NCBI GenBank assembly: GCA_034766995.1
Contig: CM068314.1
Location: forward strand, 41,890,808 to 41,954,807
Reading direction: 5' to 3'
Length of the DNA: 64,000 nt
Source: Acanthacorydalis orientalis
Taxonomy: Eukaryota > Arthropoda > Insecta > Megaloptera > Corydalidae
A program made the position numbers and the translations under genes. Below, one piece after another: positions 25,970 through 38,385 of this stretch. Positions within the stretch are counted from its first letter, which is position 1. The number at the start of each line of letters is the position of its first letter. The notes beneath the pieces were generated by a model, which worked only from the letters and a program-made list of their open reading frames with translations, searched no databases and was not told where the DNA came from.

Positions 25970-26960
25970 TTTTTTTTATAAATAAATTATAAAATACAGT
26001 TCTATGGCATTAGTTTAGTATTTTCTTGCTTAAACCTCGTGCACTTACAAAGAAATAGTTTTAAATATTTGTTCCTACTAATTAAAAACAAAATGCGCAT
26101 TTACTAGTACAATACAAATTATTATATTAAAGTAAACTATGTGAGATAAAAATCCAATTACTAATTTTAAAAATACTATTCCAAAGTATTTAAAATAAAT
26201 TGATTTTTTAAGTATAATTGTTCCGTGATTATCCATACACTATAAAAATGATACACTAATAAACATGTTTACTATTATTAAAAATATTAATACCATTATA
26301 TATAAAAAGTAACATTAATTTAACAATGTACGCACTTAATTAAATATATAAATATTTTTATAAACCTAGACTAAATGCTTAGAATTCTATGAAGGATAAT
26401 ATTTTGTAACAGATTGATGTTTTTAAAAAAATAGGCGTGAGTATTTTCAGTTCATTCGTTTTAACTTACTATAAAACCAAATAATACAATAGTGATAAAT
26501 TAGTAATTTAAACAAGAAATTCGCAGTGGTAGTTATATTTATATTAAAGATACATATATAAATATATTTTTTCCTAATGTAATAACGGGTAAAAAATGAA
26601 AATATTTTTTTCTTTCATATAATTTAAATAAAGTGGTGTTATAGACTGTTATGTTGATCTCAAATAGAGAAAAATAAATTAAAAATACAGAACTTAATAA
26701 AAAATTTAAATATTAATAGAAATTGTAGCTGTTTTGTCAATAAATCTTTCAAAAACTACAATAATGTACTCTCAGATTTATTAAATTTGTAAATTTTTAA
26801 ACTTAAATTTATATTAGAAGTTGTTAATAGAAGTTGAAAATAAATTATTTTATTTTTAATTTTATTTACTTCTATTTAATTATTATTAATTGGCCTATAT
26901 ATTTTTCGTAGATAATTTTTCAACTAAACTAAATAATGTCTAGGGATTGAAAAAATTTAA
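25970..26960. other. AT-rich sequence, no gene seen
   Basis: No supported feature up to the TA tract at 26,966-26,997. Confidence 0.55.
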
Positions 26961-26961
26961 A

Positions 26962-27001
<40 letters not shown>

Positions 27002-27650
27002 TCTATTTATCTAAAATCAGAGATGATGGATACAATCAATATATATGAAACAGTATTTTTTTATATCAATTTTCTTGATCTTGAAAAGTAGTTTTTGTTA
27101 TCTTCTACTATTTAAGATCAAAGGATAACAAAAGTTCAAATAATATACGAATGCTATACAAAGTTAGATTTTTATCATATAGTTTAGTATTTCTTTCTAT
27201 ATATTGATTTTATGAATAGAAACAGACACATACATACGTATTATTTATATATATATGTGTGTGTAGGGTTTAAAAATAGAAAATATTACTATATTAAAAT
27301 AAAATAAGTAAATTAAATTTTAAATTCTAAAATATAAGAGATGCAATTAACTTTAATGTGCAATAATTTTTTACATATAGTATGATTTTTTTATTAAAAA
27401 TGTCATATATTTTTTAATATTTACATCTATACGTCAGTAGAATTCGCATCTCATTTTATTGATTTTCTTTTTGATAGAACATACGAATTATTATTAACAT
27501 ATTAATTTTATAACAAACAAGTGTTGTCAACGCACATATAGGATTTAGTAACAAAAATTTCAAATAAAACTTTTTTCATTTTTTGTCTATTTATGAACGT
27601 ATTGTTTTACAAGAGAGCCATACTAATAAAATTGCATAACTTGATATTTG

Positions 27651-27690
<40 letters not shown>

Positions 27691-27788
27691 CGAAAAAAAG
27701 ATACACACATATATTTTAATAAGTTCTAGTAAACATTTTTGTATTTTTCATAAAAAGCAAAATCAATAATTTTTATTATAACATACAA

Positions 27789-27792
<4 letters not shown>

Positions 27793-27857
<65 letters not shown>
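27793..27857. repeat. (CA)n followed by (TA)n
   Basis: A CA run of about 36 bases passes into a TA run of about 27 bases. Confidence 0.97.
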
Positions 27858-27859
<2 letters not shown>

Positions 27860-28372
27860 TAAGTAAACTGTTGATTAGTATCAATAATACTAATTATATA
27901 TTTATCATTAATTTCATTTCAAAAAGAATAAAAAGCAGGTCTGACGAAGTCACAAAACGCTAGAAGTGATATAAAATAAAAAACCACAAATAAACTTATT
28001 ATACATTTTATTTAATTTTTAATAAGTGCACACATTTTTTTTAAAATCGTTACATTTATTGTAGACTAATCGTCTTTTGTTTCAATAAGCTTTAAATGAT
28101 CATTAATACGAGCTACTTTAAAGTTTGTGTTTATACATAGGATTAACGTAACTGACAAAGAGATAATGACATATGGAAATGAGGGTATCTTTTGATGAGG
28201 ACACATAGTCAATATATTAAAGTGAATAGAGTATTTCCCAGTATTAATGTATTTTCAGTCGAATGAACGACAGATATATAAATGGAAGTTGTAAAGAATA
28301 TAAAAGGTTTGTATACATTTTATATTCCATGTGCTGTCAGTCTATCTACAAATATCCACACACACACATATA

Positions 28373-28377
<5 letters not shown>

Positions 28378-28441
<64 letters not shown>
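28378..28441. repeat. (AT)n microsatellite
   Basis: A pure AT run of about 63 bases. A shorter run lies at 28,537-28,560. Confidence 0.97.
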
Positions 28442-28444
<3 letters not shown>

Positions 28445-28849
28445 GGATTTTTTAAAATTAAATAGAAAACTAATTTAGATAATCTGTTTAGTTATGGTCA
28501 GTTAAAATAATGATAGACTAAAAATTGTTTTATTCATATATATATATATATATATATATAATTTTAACATTATTTTAATGTATAAATCTTATTAAAATAT
28601 TAAAGAAAACAAAACATTAACAAATGGTTATTATACGTTTGTGTAATTTTTTATGAGTCAAAGTATATTTAAAATTTTACTAATGTATTAAACTTTTGGA
28701 TTGTTAGTTGCATTAAATATGGTAAAAAATATGTAGTGTGAAAGCATTTAATAAAAACGATTGGACGTTAAAGTTAACTAAACTAAAGAATTTGTTCGTA
28801 TAATGCAAAAATTTAAATGCAAAATGCAAAATTTAATTATCAACTTGAT

Positions 28850-28990
28850 ATAATTTCTGTGGCCAAAAATGTCGATGAATACTGGAAAAACTTGTTTCGA
28901 ATTGGTTTCCGATTTCTTCTATTGTTAAACTTAAATCCACTCCCATCAAGTTTCTTTGTAAACGCAAGTTGAATTTTATACTCCATCCAG
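28850..28990 (-). pseudogene. Transposase fragment, second helix-turn-helix
   Basis: A minus-strand frame reads MGVDLSLTIEEIGNQFETSF followed by SSIHRHF. It resembles the T-REIAE-L-VSHSTVHRHL helix-turn-helix found in the DNA-binding region of cecropia- and mellifera-type mariners. The fragment is only about 40 codons long, and the sequence beyond it on the 5' side belongs to a different transposase remnant, so it is either a separate insertion or a rearranged piece. Confidence 0.5.
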
Positions 28991-29039
28991 AATGCTATTT
29001 ATTGTATAGATTTAAAATGTTAAAGTGACATTTGAAACA

Positions 29040-29580
29040 AAATTAGATAAATTATTTCCTGCAAACAGGTTTTTCGTTTTTGTACAGCGATGCTCCATGC
29101 CTTCATCCCATTCTGGAGATCCCATTATTCAAGGCCTTAAACTAACAATTTATTGTCGCTTTCAGCTCATCTTTCGAAGAAAATTGCTTGCCACCAATAA
29201 ATTTTTTGAGATTTGGGAATACTTGTATTCGATATTAACAAACGTGGTACTCATAGCTTTTTCATACCTAATTCTTCGGTTAGGATATAAAATCCCCATT
29301 CATTTGAGATCTCAATAGCCTTAATAATTTCAAAAACCTTTAATCAGTGATCTTCTGCAATAATACCATGCCTTAATTATTTATAATTTATTAATAATTT
29401 CCAGTTTCGTTGTTCATTTTGAGTGTTCACTAAGGGGGTCAAGCTTATATGACTGTGCCTAATTTCTGTAACGCATTTTTTTACTTTTCTATATGAACGT
29501 ACACTATCATCCAACAATTTTTTCATCTCGTTAAAAATTTCCGTTGGCGTTAAACATGTTTTAACAAAAGTTATCACTGT
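29040..29580 (-). pseudogene. Mariner transposase, N- and C-terminal pieces joined by deletion
   Basis: On the minus strand, 29,577-29,380 encodes a helix-turn-helix block (LTPTEIFNEMKKLLDDSVRS, then VKKCVTEIRHSHISL) typical of the first DNA-binding motif of irritans-like mariners. About 130 bases further on, frames at 29,250-29,045 read ISRMG and RHGASLYKNEKPVCRK after a decayed GGKQFSS-like block. These resemble the C-terminal tail of a mariner. The whole catalytic core is missing, so the copy is an internally deleted remnant. No terminal inverted repeat was identified. The C-terminal match is weaker than the N-terminal one. Confidence 0.65.
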
Positions 29581-29753
29581 ATGATATTTAAATTTATCAT
29601 TTTAAAAAAATACACCGAGATAATTATTCAAAGAGCTATTTACAACAAAATGTTTAACAGATCGACATGATATTTCACAACTATTCATAAAAAAGTTCTT
29701 ACAAAGCAACGCAGTAAAATTTAAAATAGTAAGATCTATAGATTAGGTCGTGA

Positions 29754-29754
<1 letters not shown>

Positions 29755-29813
<59 letters not shown>
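29755..29813. repeat. (TA)n microsatellite
   Basis: A pure TA run of about 58 bases next to the decayed frame at 29,860-30,298. Confidence 0.97.
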
Positions 29814-29816
<3 letters not shown>

Positions 29817-29859
29817 GTGTTTAAATTAAGTCAATACCTTTTTTATAGAAAATGAATGT

Positions 29860-30298
29860 TTACGGAAAAATGGAATACATTTCAATCCCCAAAATTTCTT
29901 CCATTATTTTATACAACATTTCTCTATCTGCCGGGTAACTGACGAATCTCTTGTCGAAAAAAGATGATGGGTTGAAATCGCTGAAACCGTAATCCATTTT
30001 TGGATCTCTCGCTATTATAGTATTTTTGCAGGTTTTATGCGTCACAACACCTTTTTCCTAATTCTATCAAATCATTCCCGTTGCTTCGACAATAATCTTC
30101 AATGGAAATGCGAAACCTATGCAATACCTAATATGTTGGACCTCAGATGCCATCGCCTTCATTATTATTTTGTGACTTTATGCTAACTGCTTGGCCAAGA
30201 TGTATAGTGTTTTTAAACGATAAGGTTGGAACATCAAAATCCTAAAATGGCGAGAAAATATTTCATTTGGAAACCAAGTTATGGCTGATTCAATTTAA
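29860..30298 (-). pseudogene. Unrecognised decayed coding sequence
   Basis: One minus-strand reading frame runs for about 146 codons with coding-like composition, interrupted only by four stop codons in two clusters. Segments in order include ITWFPNEIFSRHFRILMF, a block with LKTLYILAKQLA, then MASEVQHIRYCIGFAFPLKI, and after the second stop cluster KTCKNTIIARDPKMDYGFSD, with the frame ending at a TAA at 29,860-29,862. The last 61 codons are open. Keeping one frame across the stops argues for a once-intact gene decaying by substitution. I do not recognise the protein. It could be a processed host pseudogene, a terminal exon, or an open frame from an old mobile or viral element. Confidence 0.45.
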
Positions 30299-30429
30299 AG
30301 GCATCAAATTATTTTTCGTACAATGTATGTAAATATAAATATAGTACTAACAAGTAATAAAAAGATGTTGGTACATAAGCTGATATAGCATAAATGAAAA
30401 ATAGAAGTTGTATATTTCAACAAATATAA

Positions 30430-33400
30430 AGAGCTAAAAAATATAAATGTTATATTTATATTTCAAAGCATATTGTGTTAAGTTTTATTTCGACAAATCT
30501 AAATATTATTGTAACTTTCGACCGAACAGTAATAATATAAAATTAAATTTCTTCCTTATTTTTGAGATGTATCACAATCTGATATGTTTAAAATGATTTT
30601 TGTTTATTTTTGTGATTACTGTTCTACATATCATATTGATATACTTGTTTTAAATTTAGTTTCTAAACATTTAAAAAGAATAACTGAAATATTGTTTATT
30701 AATTTAAAATTAAATTTATTAATTAAAAATTAAAGAAAATTCATATTTCAGCCTATATGACTTCTTGAATTATATGGTAATGTATCTATAGACTTCATGC
30801 CAATATTAAAATTTATCCGCTTCATAGCTAAATAAGAATGAATTCAATTCAGTGCACTTTTATTTTTATTATAATTGTTGAAATTGACTTTACAGTAAAT
30901 TAATAAAACATCTTTTGGTCAATTTTTAGTAATTATATATTCTGGTTAATAGTAATATGTAGTAAATAATGGCAGTAATTATGTGTTTATATATGAATTC
31001 GAATAAGAACACACATTAAACTGCATTTTAAATAATAACATTACTATTTAACTGTTCTTTTTGAATTTTTCGATTTGCCAAAAACATTACATTTACATTT
31101 AAAACTAAAAAAGATAAAAATGTACGATATTATACAATCTATATAAAATGTGATTTTATCTATCTAACATTTCATTTTGATTAAATAAAAAAATAATTTT
31201 AGAGGAAAATGTACGAACATTGAAACTTATCATAGGGATATCTCAGCTATATCATTTTTTACGTAGAACGAATCCATTTTATTTCCTATATTTCTTGAAT
31301 CGTACGATAATTTATCACTGACATTAAAACTTTTTATGATCTCATTCCATAATGGTTTCATACGTTCATCAATACATATTTACTCGCCGATTTCTCTAAA
31401 AGGTCAATTTACAAGAAGAAATATGTCAAGATTCGTTGAAAAGTTCACACTCATAGACATTTCGTCGAAATGGTTATGTGGATTTCAGTTCAATTTACCA
31501 GAAATTGAATATATATATATATATATATTTCTATTTATATATGTAATTTATTTGTAATAACTTGAACATACAAACGTATTTCATTTTCCGAACCGAATTT
31601 TTTATACCTGATGTAAATTCTAATATAAATAAAAACAAGATTGAAATGTTATCGATATTTTTGTTGAAAAAACATGAAACAGTAATTATTGCACTCGTAT
31701 AACTCTCAGTTGATATAATTTAGGTTGTTCATTCGACCAAAAAACATAATCCGAAATTATGTTTTTGCCTGTAGCTATATTTTCACCGGTTTATTGTAGG
31801 GATAGTTGTAAGGTCAACAAATAACAGTCCCTCTTTTCGTAAATAATTAATCAGACGAAATTTAGTTTATGATCTGATAAAAGTTTTATAATATAATTAT
31901 TTTGTTGATGTATAATTACTTCTCGTGTAGTGCAAACATTTTAAAAACCTTGTTTAAAATCATATTAAGTTTCATTACACTGTACATATAAAACGATTGG
32001 TTAATTTAACTTTTTGACATATTTATTTTTAGAACTTATACACATGTATAGATACACATATACACATATATATAGTTTTAATAATATTTTGAACGATAGA
32101 TACTAAATTGAGCTAAAAACATCAAAAAATGATATTGTTTTCTAAGATTTGAATTATGTCATCAATTTTAACTCGAATAAGAAATATTAAGAAAAAAACA
32201 TTAATTTTCTAAGAAAATGAACATTACTCTTCATATATTTTAGACATTCATATTAAAAGTTTTTGAATAGCGTCTACTTTAATGTCTAGAGGTCAACATC
32301 AAGGTTCATTTAAGTTGAACAGTGTTTCTTCTCTTAAGAATAATTTATTTTATTAGAACTCATTAAGTTTAACTTATACTTTATAAATTACAGAAAATTT
32401 AGGTAATTTTTATTTCATTAAAATATTGTGTTTTAAATAGTTAAATAATCTATTTAAATATCATTTAGTTCGATTCTCCTATTAAACATAACATTTACAT
32501 TGAGTACAATTTAAGTACCATTTTTTTCAAATATACGACTTTCAAGATAAAAAAATGATTAAATGACAAACATTTCTACTATGCTTAATTTTTGTACTGT
32601 TTTTATGATTTTTATGTAATATCCACACTTACTTTTTTTTCTACAAATCTGTATATTGAATTTAGATATTTAGAAAGGAGTTCTATCTCTTCTTAAGTTT
32701 TTAGATATTGAAGGCCATATTTTACTGTAATTATGCTTAAATAGTATTTAATTTTTTAATAATAAAATGATATTTTATTCGTATTAATTTAGTTTATATG
32801 TATAAAATGTGTGTACGTTTTTAAAATACTGAAACATTTAAAAATCATAAATGAATACTTTAGATTTCAAATTTCCTTTAAGTGACATTAATTGTTAGTT
32901 ATATTAATAAAATTATATTGATTTGATTTTATTTTGAATTTATATTTTTTACTTTTTTCTTATTTTATCGTTTTTATAAAATGTAAGACAATATTTAAAT
33001 TTCATAGTTTTCCTGAAATTTAAAATTCATTCATAACAGGCTTTTTTGTATTGGGGAATCTTTATTCTATATTGTTTACATTTCTTCAGATTTATATTTA
33101 AGACTACTAAAAATAAAAAATATACTTCTTATTTTCAACTAAACATTAAAATGAATATGTTTTATAATCAATTTTAGTAATGTAATGTAACAGACATAAT
33201 TTTATAAACTATTTTTATTCTTTCTACTTCTAAGAAAATAAAAATATATTAGCAAATTATTTTTATATTGATTTTATTCAGAGTGTGTTTTCAATAAGTA
33301 ATACACTTTAACTAATATATTGTTTTCTTATAAAACAATAGTCAAAATTTCTAGTCTTGCTGAAATTTTAAATTAATTAATTCTTCAAACTTTTTTTTAT

Positions 33401-34170
33401 TATATAAAAACTTTGATTTTTTTCATATCTTCAGACTTACAGTATAAACTTTATTGAAAATTGAAAAGAAAAATGTTTTTCTGTGGACTAATTAAGTTAA
33501 AATACGGTCTGTAATTAGTTATAGTCATGTACTAAAAATAATATTAGATACTATGTAAAGTGGCATAATTAAACAAATGTGTTAGGAATAAGTTAATCTA
33601 TTTTAATGTCGCTGTAAAATATTGTATAATTCAACAAACTGGACTAGTTTTTATTAATGTTATATTTTCATTTCATTTTGACACAAATCAAGAGTATAGT
33701 TTTTGGTAAAAGTAGACAAAAGTAAATTTTTCGATTACCTCTATTTTGCAAACAGCAAGAAAAGTAGTTATAAGTGACTTATACAGACATTGGAGTTCTA
33801 AACGTGAACTTTGAATTTTTTGTTTGTATTCATCTTTTAGTGAATTTTATTAATATTGTTATATAAATTGAGAATATTTAAAAAAAATAACACTCATGAG
33901 TTTAAAATATAATCAGATAATTATAAAAATAAATTGCGAGAATGTTTTATTTCTATTGAAGGTTGTGCCTGGAATGAATGTATTCCTGTATGTTAAATTT
34001 AAAATCTTTATCATTAAAATCCTTCAAGTATAAATAAAAAAGAGAATCAATAAAAAATAGTCTATTCCCAATTCCTATTAATGTGTTTTTTTTTGTAACA
34101 TGTCGGTATGCTAGGAGAACATAAGTTACAATTATGTCAAGTTATATATGTGTATAATCAGTAATTGTTT
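30430..34170. other. AT-rich sequence, no gene seen
   Basis: About 3.7 kb without a recognised gene or transposon. The 73-codon frame at 31,336-31,557 and the others here are unremarkable. An imperfect 11-12 bp inverted repeat (AAAACATAAT and its complement, loop CCGA) lies near 31,739-31,766. Confidence 0.6.
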
Positions 34171-34180
34171 TGTTAAAAAA

Positions 34181-34260
34181 CTGGGGAGCTTCCTCCTGCT
34201 TGCTGCGTTCGGCAACCCCCGGGGGAGCTTCACCTCCCTCTTGCTAATTCTCATCCTCTC
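34181..34260. repeat. GC-rich hairpin element, copy 1
   Basis: An abrupt GC-rich stretch in AT-rich DNA. It holds GGGGAGCTTCCTCC, then the perfect palindrome CCCCCGGGGG at 34,216-34,225, followed by AGCTTCACCTCCC. It shares box order with the elements at 43,491-43,615 and 43,886-43,985. Confidence 0.55.
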
Positions 34261-34450
34261 CAATAAATAACAGAAATTAAAAAATAATCCGTGTAAAATG
34301 TAAGTCGTTACATTTTTATTGGAAAAGTTTATGAAAATTTACATAACAAAATACAATGTTAAAATATACAACAATTTTTTATTCTAAAGCTTCAATGAAT
34401 ATACTATTTTCTATAAATTTATTATCAGTTTTATACTGAAATTATATATA

Positions 34451-34518
34451 ATGTGACTGATATCAACCAATCAGAACAAATATCATGTTACTGATATCAA
34501 ACAATCAGAGAACGAATA
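34451..34518. repeat. Two-copy tandem repeat, 34 bp
   Basis: Two adjoining 34-base units begin ATGTGACTGATATCAACCAA and ATGTTACTGATATCAAACAA and then diverge. Confidence 0.75.
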
Positions 34519-35256
34519 AAAGTCACGGGAACGGTATCATCGCTGCATCATTTTTATATTAAAGAGAGATAATGGTCCATCCAAGACGTTCAATAAGTAA
34601 CGACAATATTCTATAATTCTCAGTAAATTTTATCATATTCTAAGTAAACATATAAAGCATGTTAAGACCAATATTTGTTGTTATTATAATAAATTATGAC
34701 ATTTTACCTAAATTTAATTTCATTAGACAAGATAATCTTTTTAATAAATTTGATACCCTCAGCTATTTTGGTCCAAAATCATTTACAAAACTCAATTTGG
34801 CGAATTGAATTATCGTTAAAAAAGTCCTGTACTAATCTAGGAATATAATATTTCCTCCTTGCGCTTTTAAATTTTGACAATGCTCTTGTATTGTTGATTC
34901 TTGTCTACGATCACAAAATGCTTTATAGATTTATATGGTGATTGTGCCAGATTTTACAAGACCATAGTTTACATATTATTACCTATCAGTGTATTTACGA
35001 GTATTCTTTGTAATTGATATTTTTGGATATATTTTAAAGGACCATCGGTTTCAAATTTACTTTAAAGTTGTGAAATAGTCAGTCATGTTTACGGCTTTGT
35101 TTCAAATTTAAGTATGCTCTGTTTTGAAATTTTTTATATATTTTCAATTTCATTTCAGCAACAATTTATATTGCTCAAAAATAAGTACATATCATTCTTT
35201 ATTCGAAGACAAACTTTTTAATGGAAAAAAAACAAAAAAGATTATAAATTTATACG

Positions 35257-35260
<4 letters not shown>

Positions 35261-35306
<46 letters not shown>
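35261..35306. repeat. (TA)n microsatellite
   Basis: A pure TA run of about 45 bases. CA-rich sequence and a short TA run follow at 35,340-35,395. Confidence 0.97.
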
Positions 35307-35308
<2 letters not shown>

Positions 35309-35399
35309 AAACCATTTGTGCACATATATGTATATATAACACATACGCGCGCACACATACACGCACACACACTCAATATATATATATATATATTCATAT

Positions 35400-38094
35400 A
35401 CAAAACATTAATATAACAGTAAAAGTACGTGACAATTACTCATAAGCTCAGAGTTAAATTCATGCCTATTATTTACTAACTCATCACGCTAATCAACGAA
35501 CTATAAACGTCATTAATTAAGGTAACTATTGATATTTTTATTGCACATTACAGTCACCGCTGTGTGATCATTTAGGTAATTTGATTTTCCGTGTCATATA
35601 CACAGTGTGATGTATGATTATGTGATATATATATATATGTAGGTAATTTTCAAAATTATATATAATCTTGTTTTAATATGTAATGTTAATTAACAAAAAT
35701 ATATTTCAGAAGAGAATTTTATTCTCATTATCGTTATAAAATATGCTGTTATATATTTTTTTATTTTCTAACAAATATCTTCATTTATGGTAAAATGTTC
35801 ATTATGTTTTCATTTTAAAGTTGTTTTATTAAAAGAAATAAGAATTTAGTTTCAATTTGGAATTAATTTTCTTGTTTATATTTCTATTACAAAGAATATT
35901 TTATTAATAAAAAGATATATAGCTTTTTTAAATTTAAAAAGATAATATGTTCTCCCTTTTACTGTTCGTTAGAAAAATATTTTTTCTGCTTGATTTTTGT
36001 TGATACGTGAAAATAAACAGTTAAAAAAGTAAGCTTATTTTTAAAAATATTGTATAGAAAATAAAAATGGCAAGAAGTTTAGATCTATTTATTTCTTAAA
36101 AAATATTTTATATTTTTTTAATGTAATTTAATTGTAATTTGTATATTAAGGGTTTAAGTAGTAATATTGGTATTATGGATTTATTTCATTTTTACAAAAA
36201 AATACACATATTCTGAAAGAATCTATTTCAAATTTATCATGAATTTTTATTATTCTAAATTTCATGGCTTTTATATTTAAATATTATAATTCTGAAAGAA
36301 TTATATACAGATATTTTTTAAAAAAGTAGAATAAAGATAAAATTCTAATTTTAGTCTGATTTTATATATATATATATATATGTATTAATAATAAACAATC
36401 GTAATAATGTAATTAAAAAGATAATCTTATGGAATAATTGTATATATTTATTTTTTTATTTAACAAAACCTAGTTATACAATGTTTAGAAAACAGTAATA
36501 ATTTTATTTAATAAAATGAAAGATTGATTTCGTTATTATAAAGAGTAGAACTTTATAATAACGAACATTTATATTTAGCTCTTATATAGATTTTATAAGT
36601 AAGTCGGATCTATTTGTTCGTTTCTAATTTCAGAAGCAATAAATATTTTTCTTCTCAAGAATAAATCTATTTGTACGTATTTTTTAAAAATGGAAAAAAA
36701 ACATTCATTATTATTCATAATTAAACTAAACTTCATTATTAATTAATTTTATTATACTTTTCTAAATTAATATTAATTTAAATTTCTTTTTGTTATAGGT
36801 AATAGAAACAACGTACTTTTTATAGTTCAAAAGACGGTGATAATTTGTAAGTTACCTAATTGTATAATAGAAATATTTATTATTATAGTTTGTATGTATC
36901 TATCTATATATTTATGATTACACCAATGATTAAAAACCGTTCGCTTGTTAAAAGTTAAAAATCTTTAATTATTTATATATTTAAGTTAATATAAGAAATC
37001 TGCAAAATCAGTGGAAAAATTAAAAATATTTTCGAAATGTTAAATTGATCACAAATACAAAGAAAAATATGTATTGTTTTTCTAATATAGAATATTTGTT
37101 GTCACCATTCTGTTTGAAGAAAGCAAGAGTTCTTTTCTTTCAAAACTGAGGTAGGATTTTGTAAAAAAATTTCTAATCTCTCTATGGGTTTTACTAAATT
37201 TTAAATAATGCACATTCAACCAAAATCATTTTTTATTGCAGCTTTTTAAAGCTCGACAGTTTGTTTGATACATTGTTTTATCAATATAATTTTTTTACTA
37301 TTATTTATTTCTTATAAGATTTGTGCTCTAATTAACTATTTATATTTCTTCCTTTTTTCAGACGACATTTGAATTTTTACTTGTTTTTGATATTTTTAAT
37401 GACAGTTAAAAACTATTATTTATCAATCCTTACTATATCAATTTTAAAATATAGATTAACTTTTTTTGCTTTTTATAAATGCAATTATAAAAACAAAACA
37501 AAATTATAATTGTACATATATATATATATATATATATTATCTATTCCACAATATATATTTTATACCATATATTGCTTCATATTGAGTACAGAACCAACAT
37601 TCATTTTGATTTATGTCTTTTTAAATTGTACTTGACAATACAAATTGCATCTGTTTTTATAAACTGTATTAAAATTTAATTGAAATTGATATAAAACATA
37701 TTAAATATGGAGCAGTAAAAGGGGAAACACAATTACTAATTGATTTAAATATTAGTATTACATACTGAACATAAAAGAGTAAAAATCTATAATTTACAAC
37801 ATAACAAAATTTAAATTAATGATTCCAATGAGTCATAAAATATGGTTATATACTTTAACTAAACTATTCATTATAATAAATTAGTAATAGTTAATGCATT
37901 GCTTGATTATTTTTTAACAAATAAAATTAAATTAAACAGTATGAAATTTCCATCAACTATATTAAATATATTCTAAATTATATTTTACGTATGATAAAAT
38001 TAAATTTCCGATATACGAAATATATATAGTCTGGTAATTAATATTCCACGTAATAATGGAAAACATATATTCGATGTTTTTCAATTAATATACA

Positions 38095-38134
<40 letters not shown>

Positions 38135-38380
38135 AGTGCTTGTATTTTGTATTTATGAAAAACAAATTTATCTTGTAAAATGTGTAAAAAAATTATTAAC
38201 GTCATACAACAAAGTATATAAACAATTAAGTTTATATTCAATTATATTTATTAAACAATTATGAGCCAACTCTGTTCAAAACTAAACTTACTATAGATAA
38301 AACTTTTTTAAAAAAACATGCTAACATAGATTTATTAATCAAAGAATAATCTTTCAAATAGTATATAACACGATTTATAT
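35400..38380. other. AT-rich sequence, no gene seen
   Basis: About 3 kb of AT-rich DNA with short TA tracts at 36,364-36,382, 37,516-37,538 and 38,099-38,128. No gene recognised. Confidence 0.6.
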
Positions 38381-38385
38381 ATATA

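Noticed and set aside
29025..29318. Plus-strand open frame of 97 codons
   Set aside because: Overlaps the minus-strand mariner remnant, whose conserved motifs explain the sequence better.
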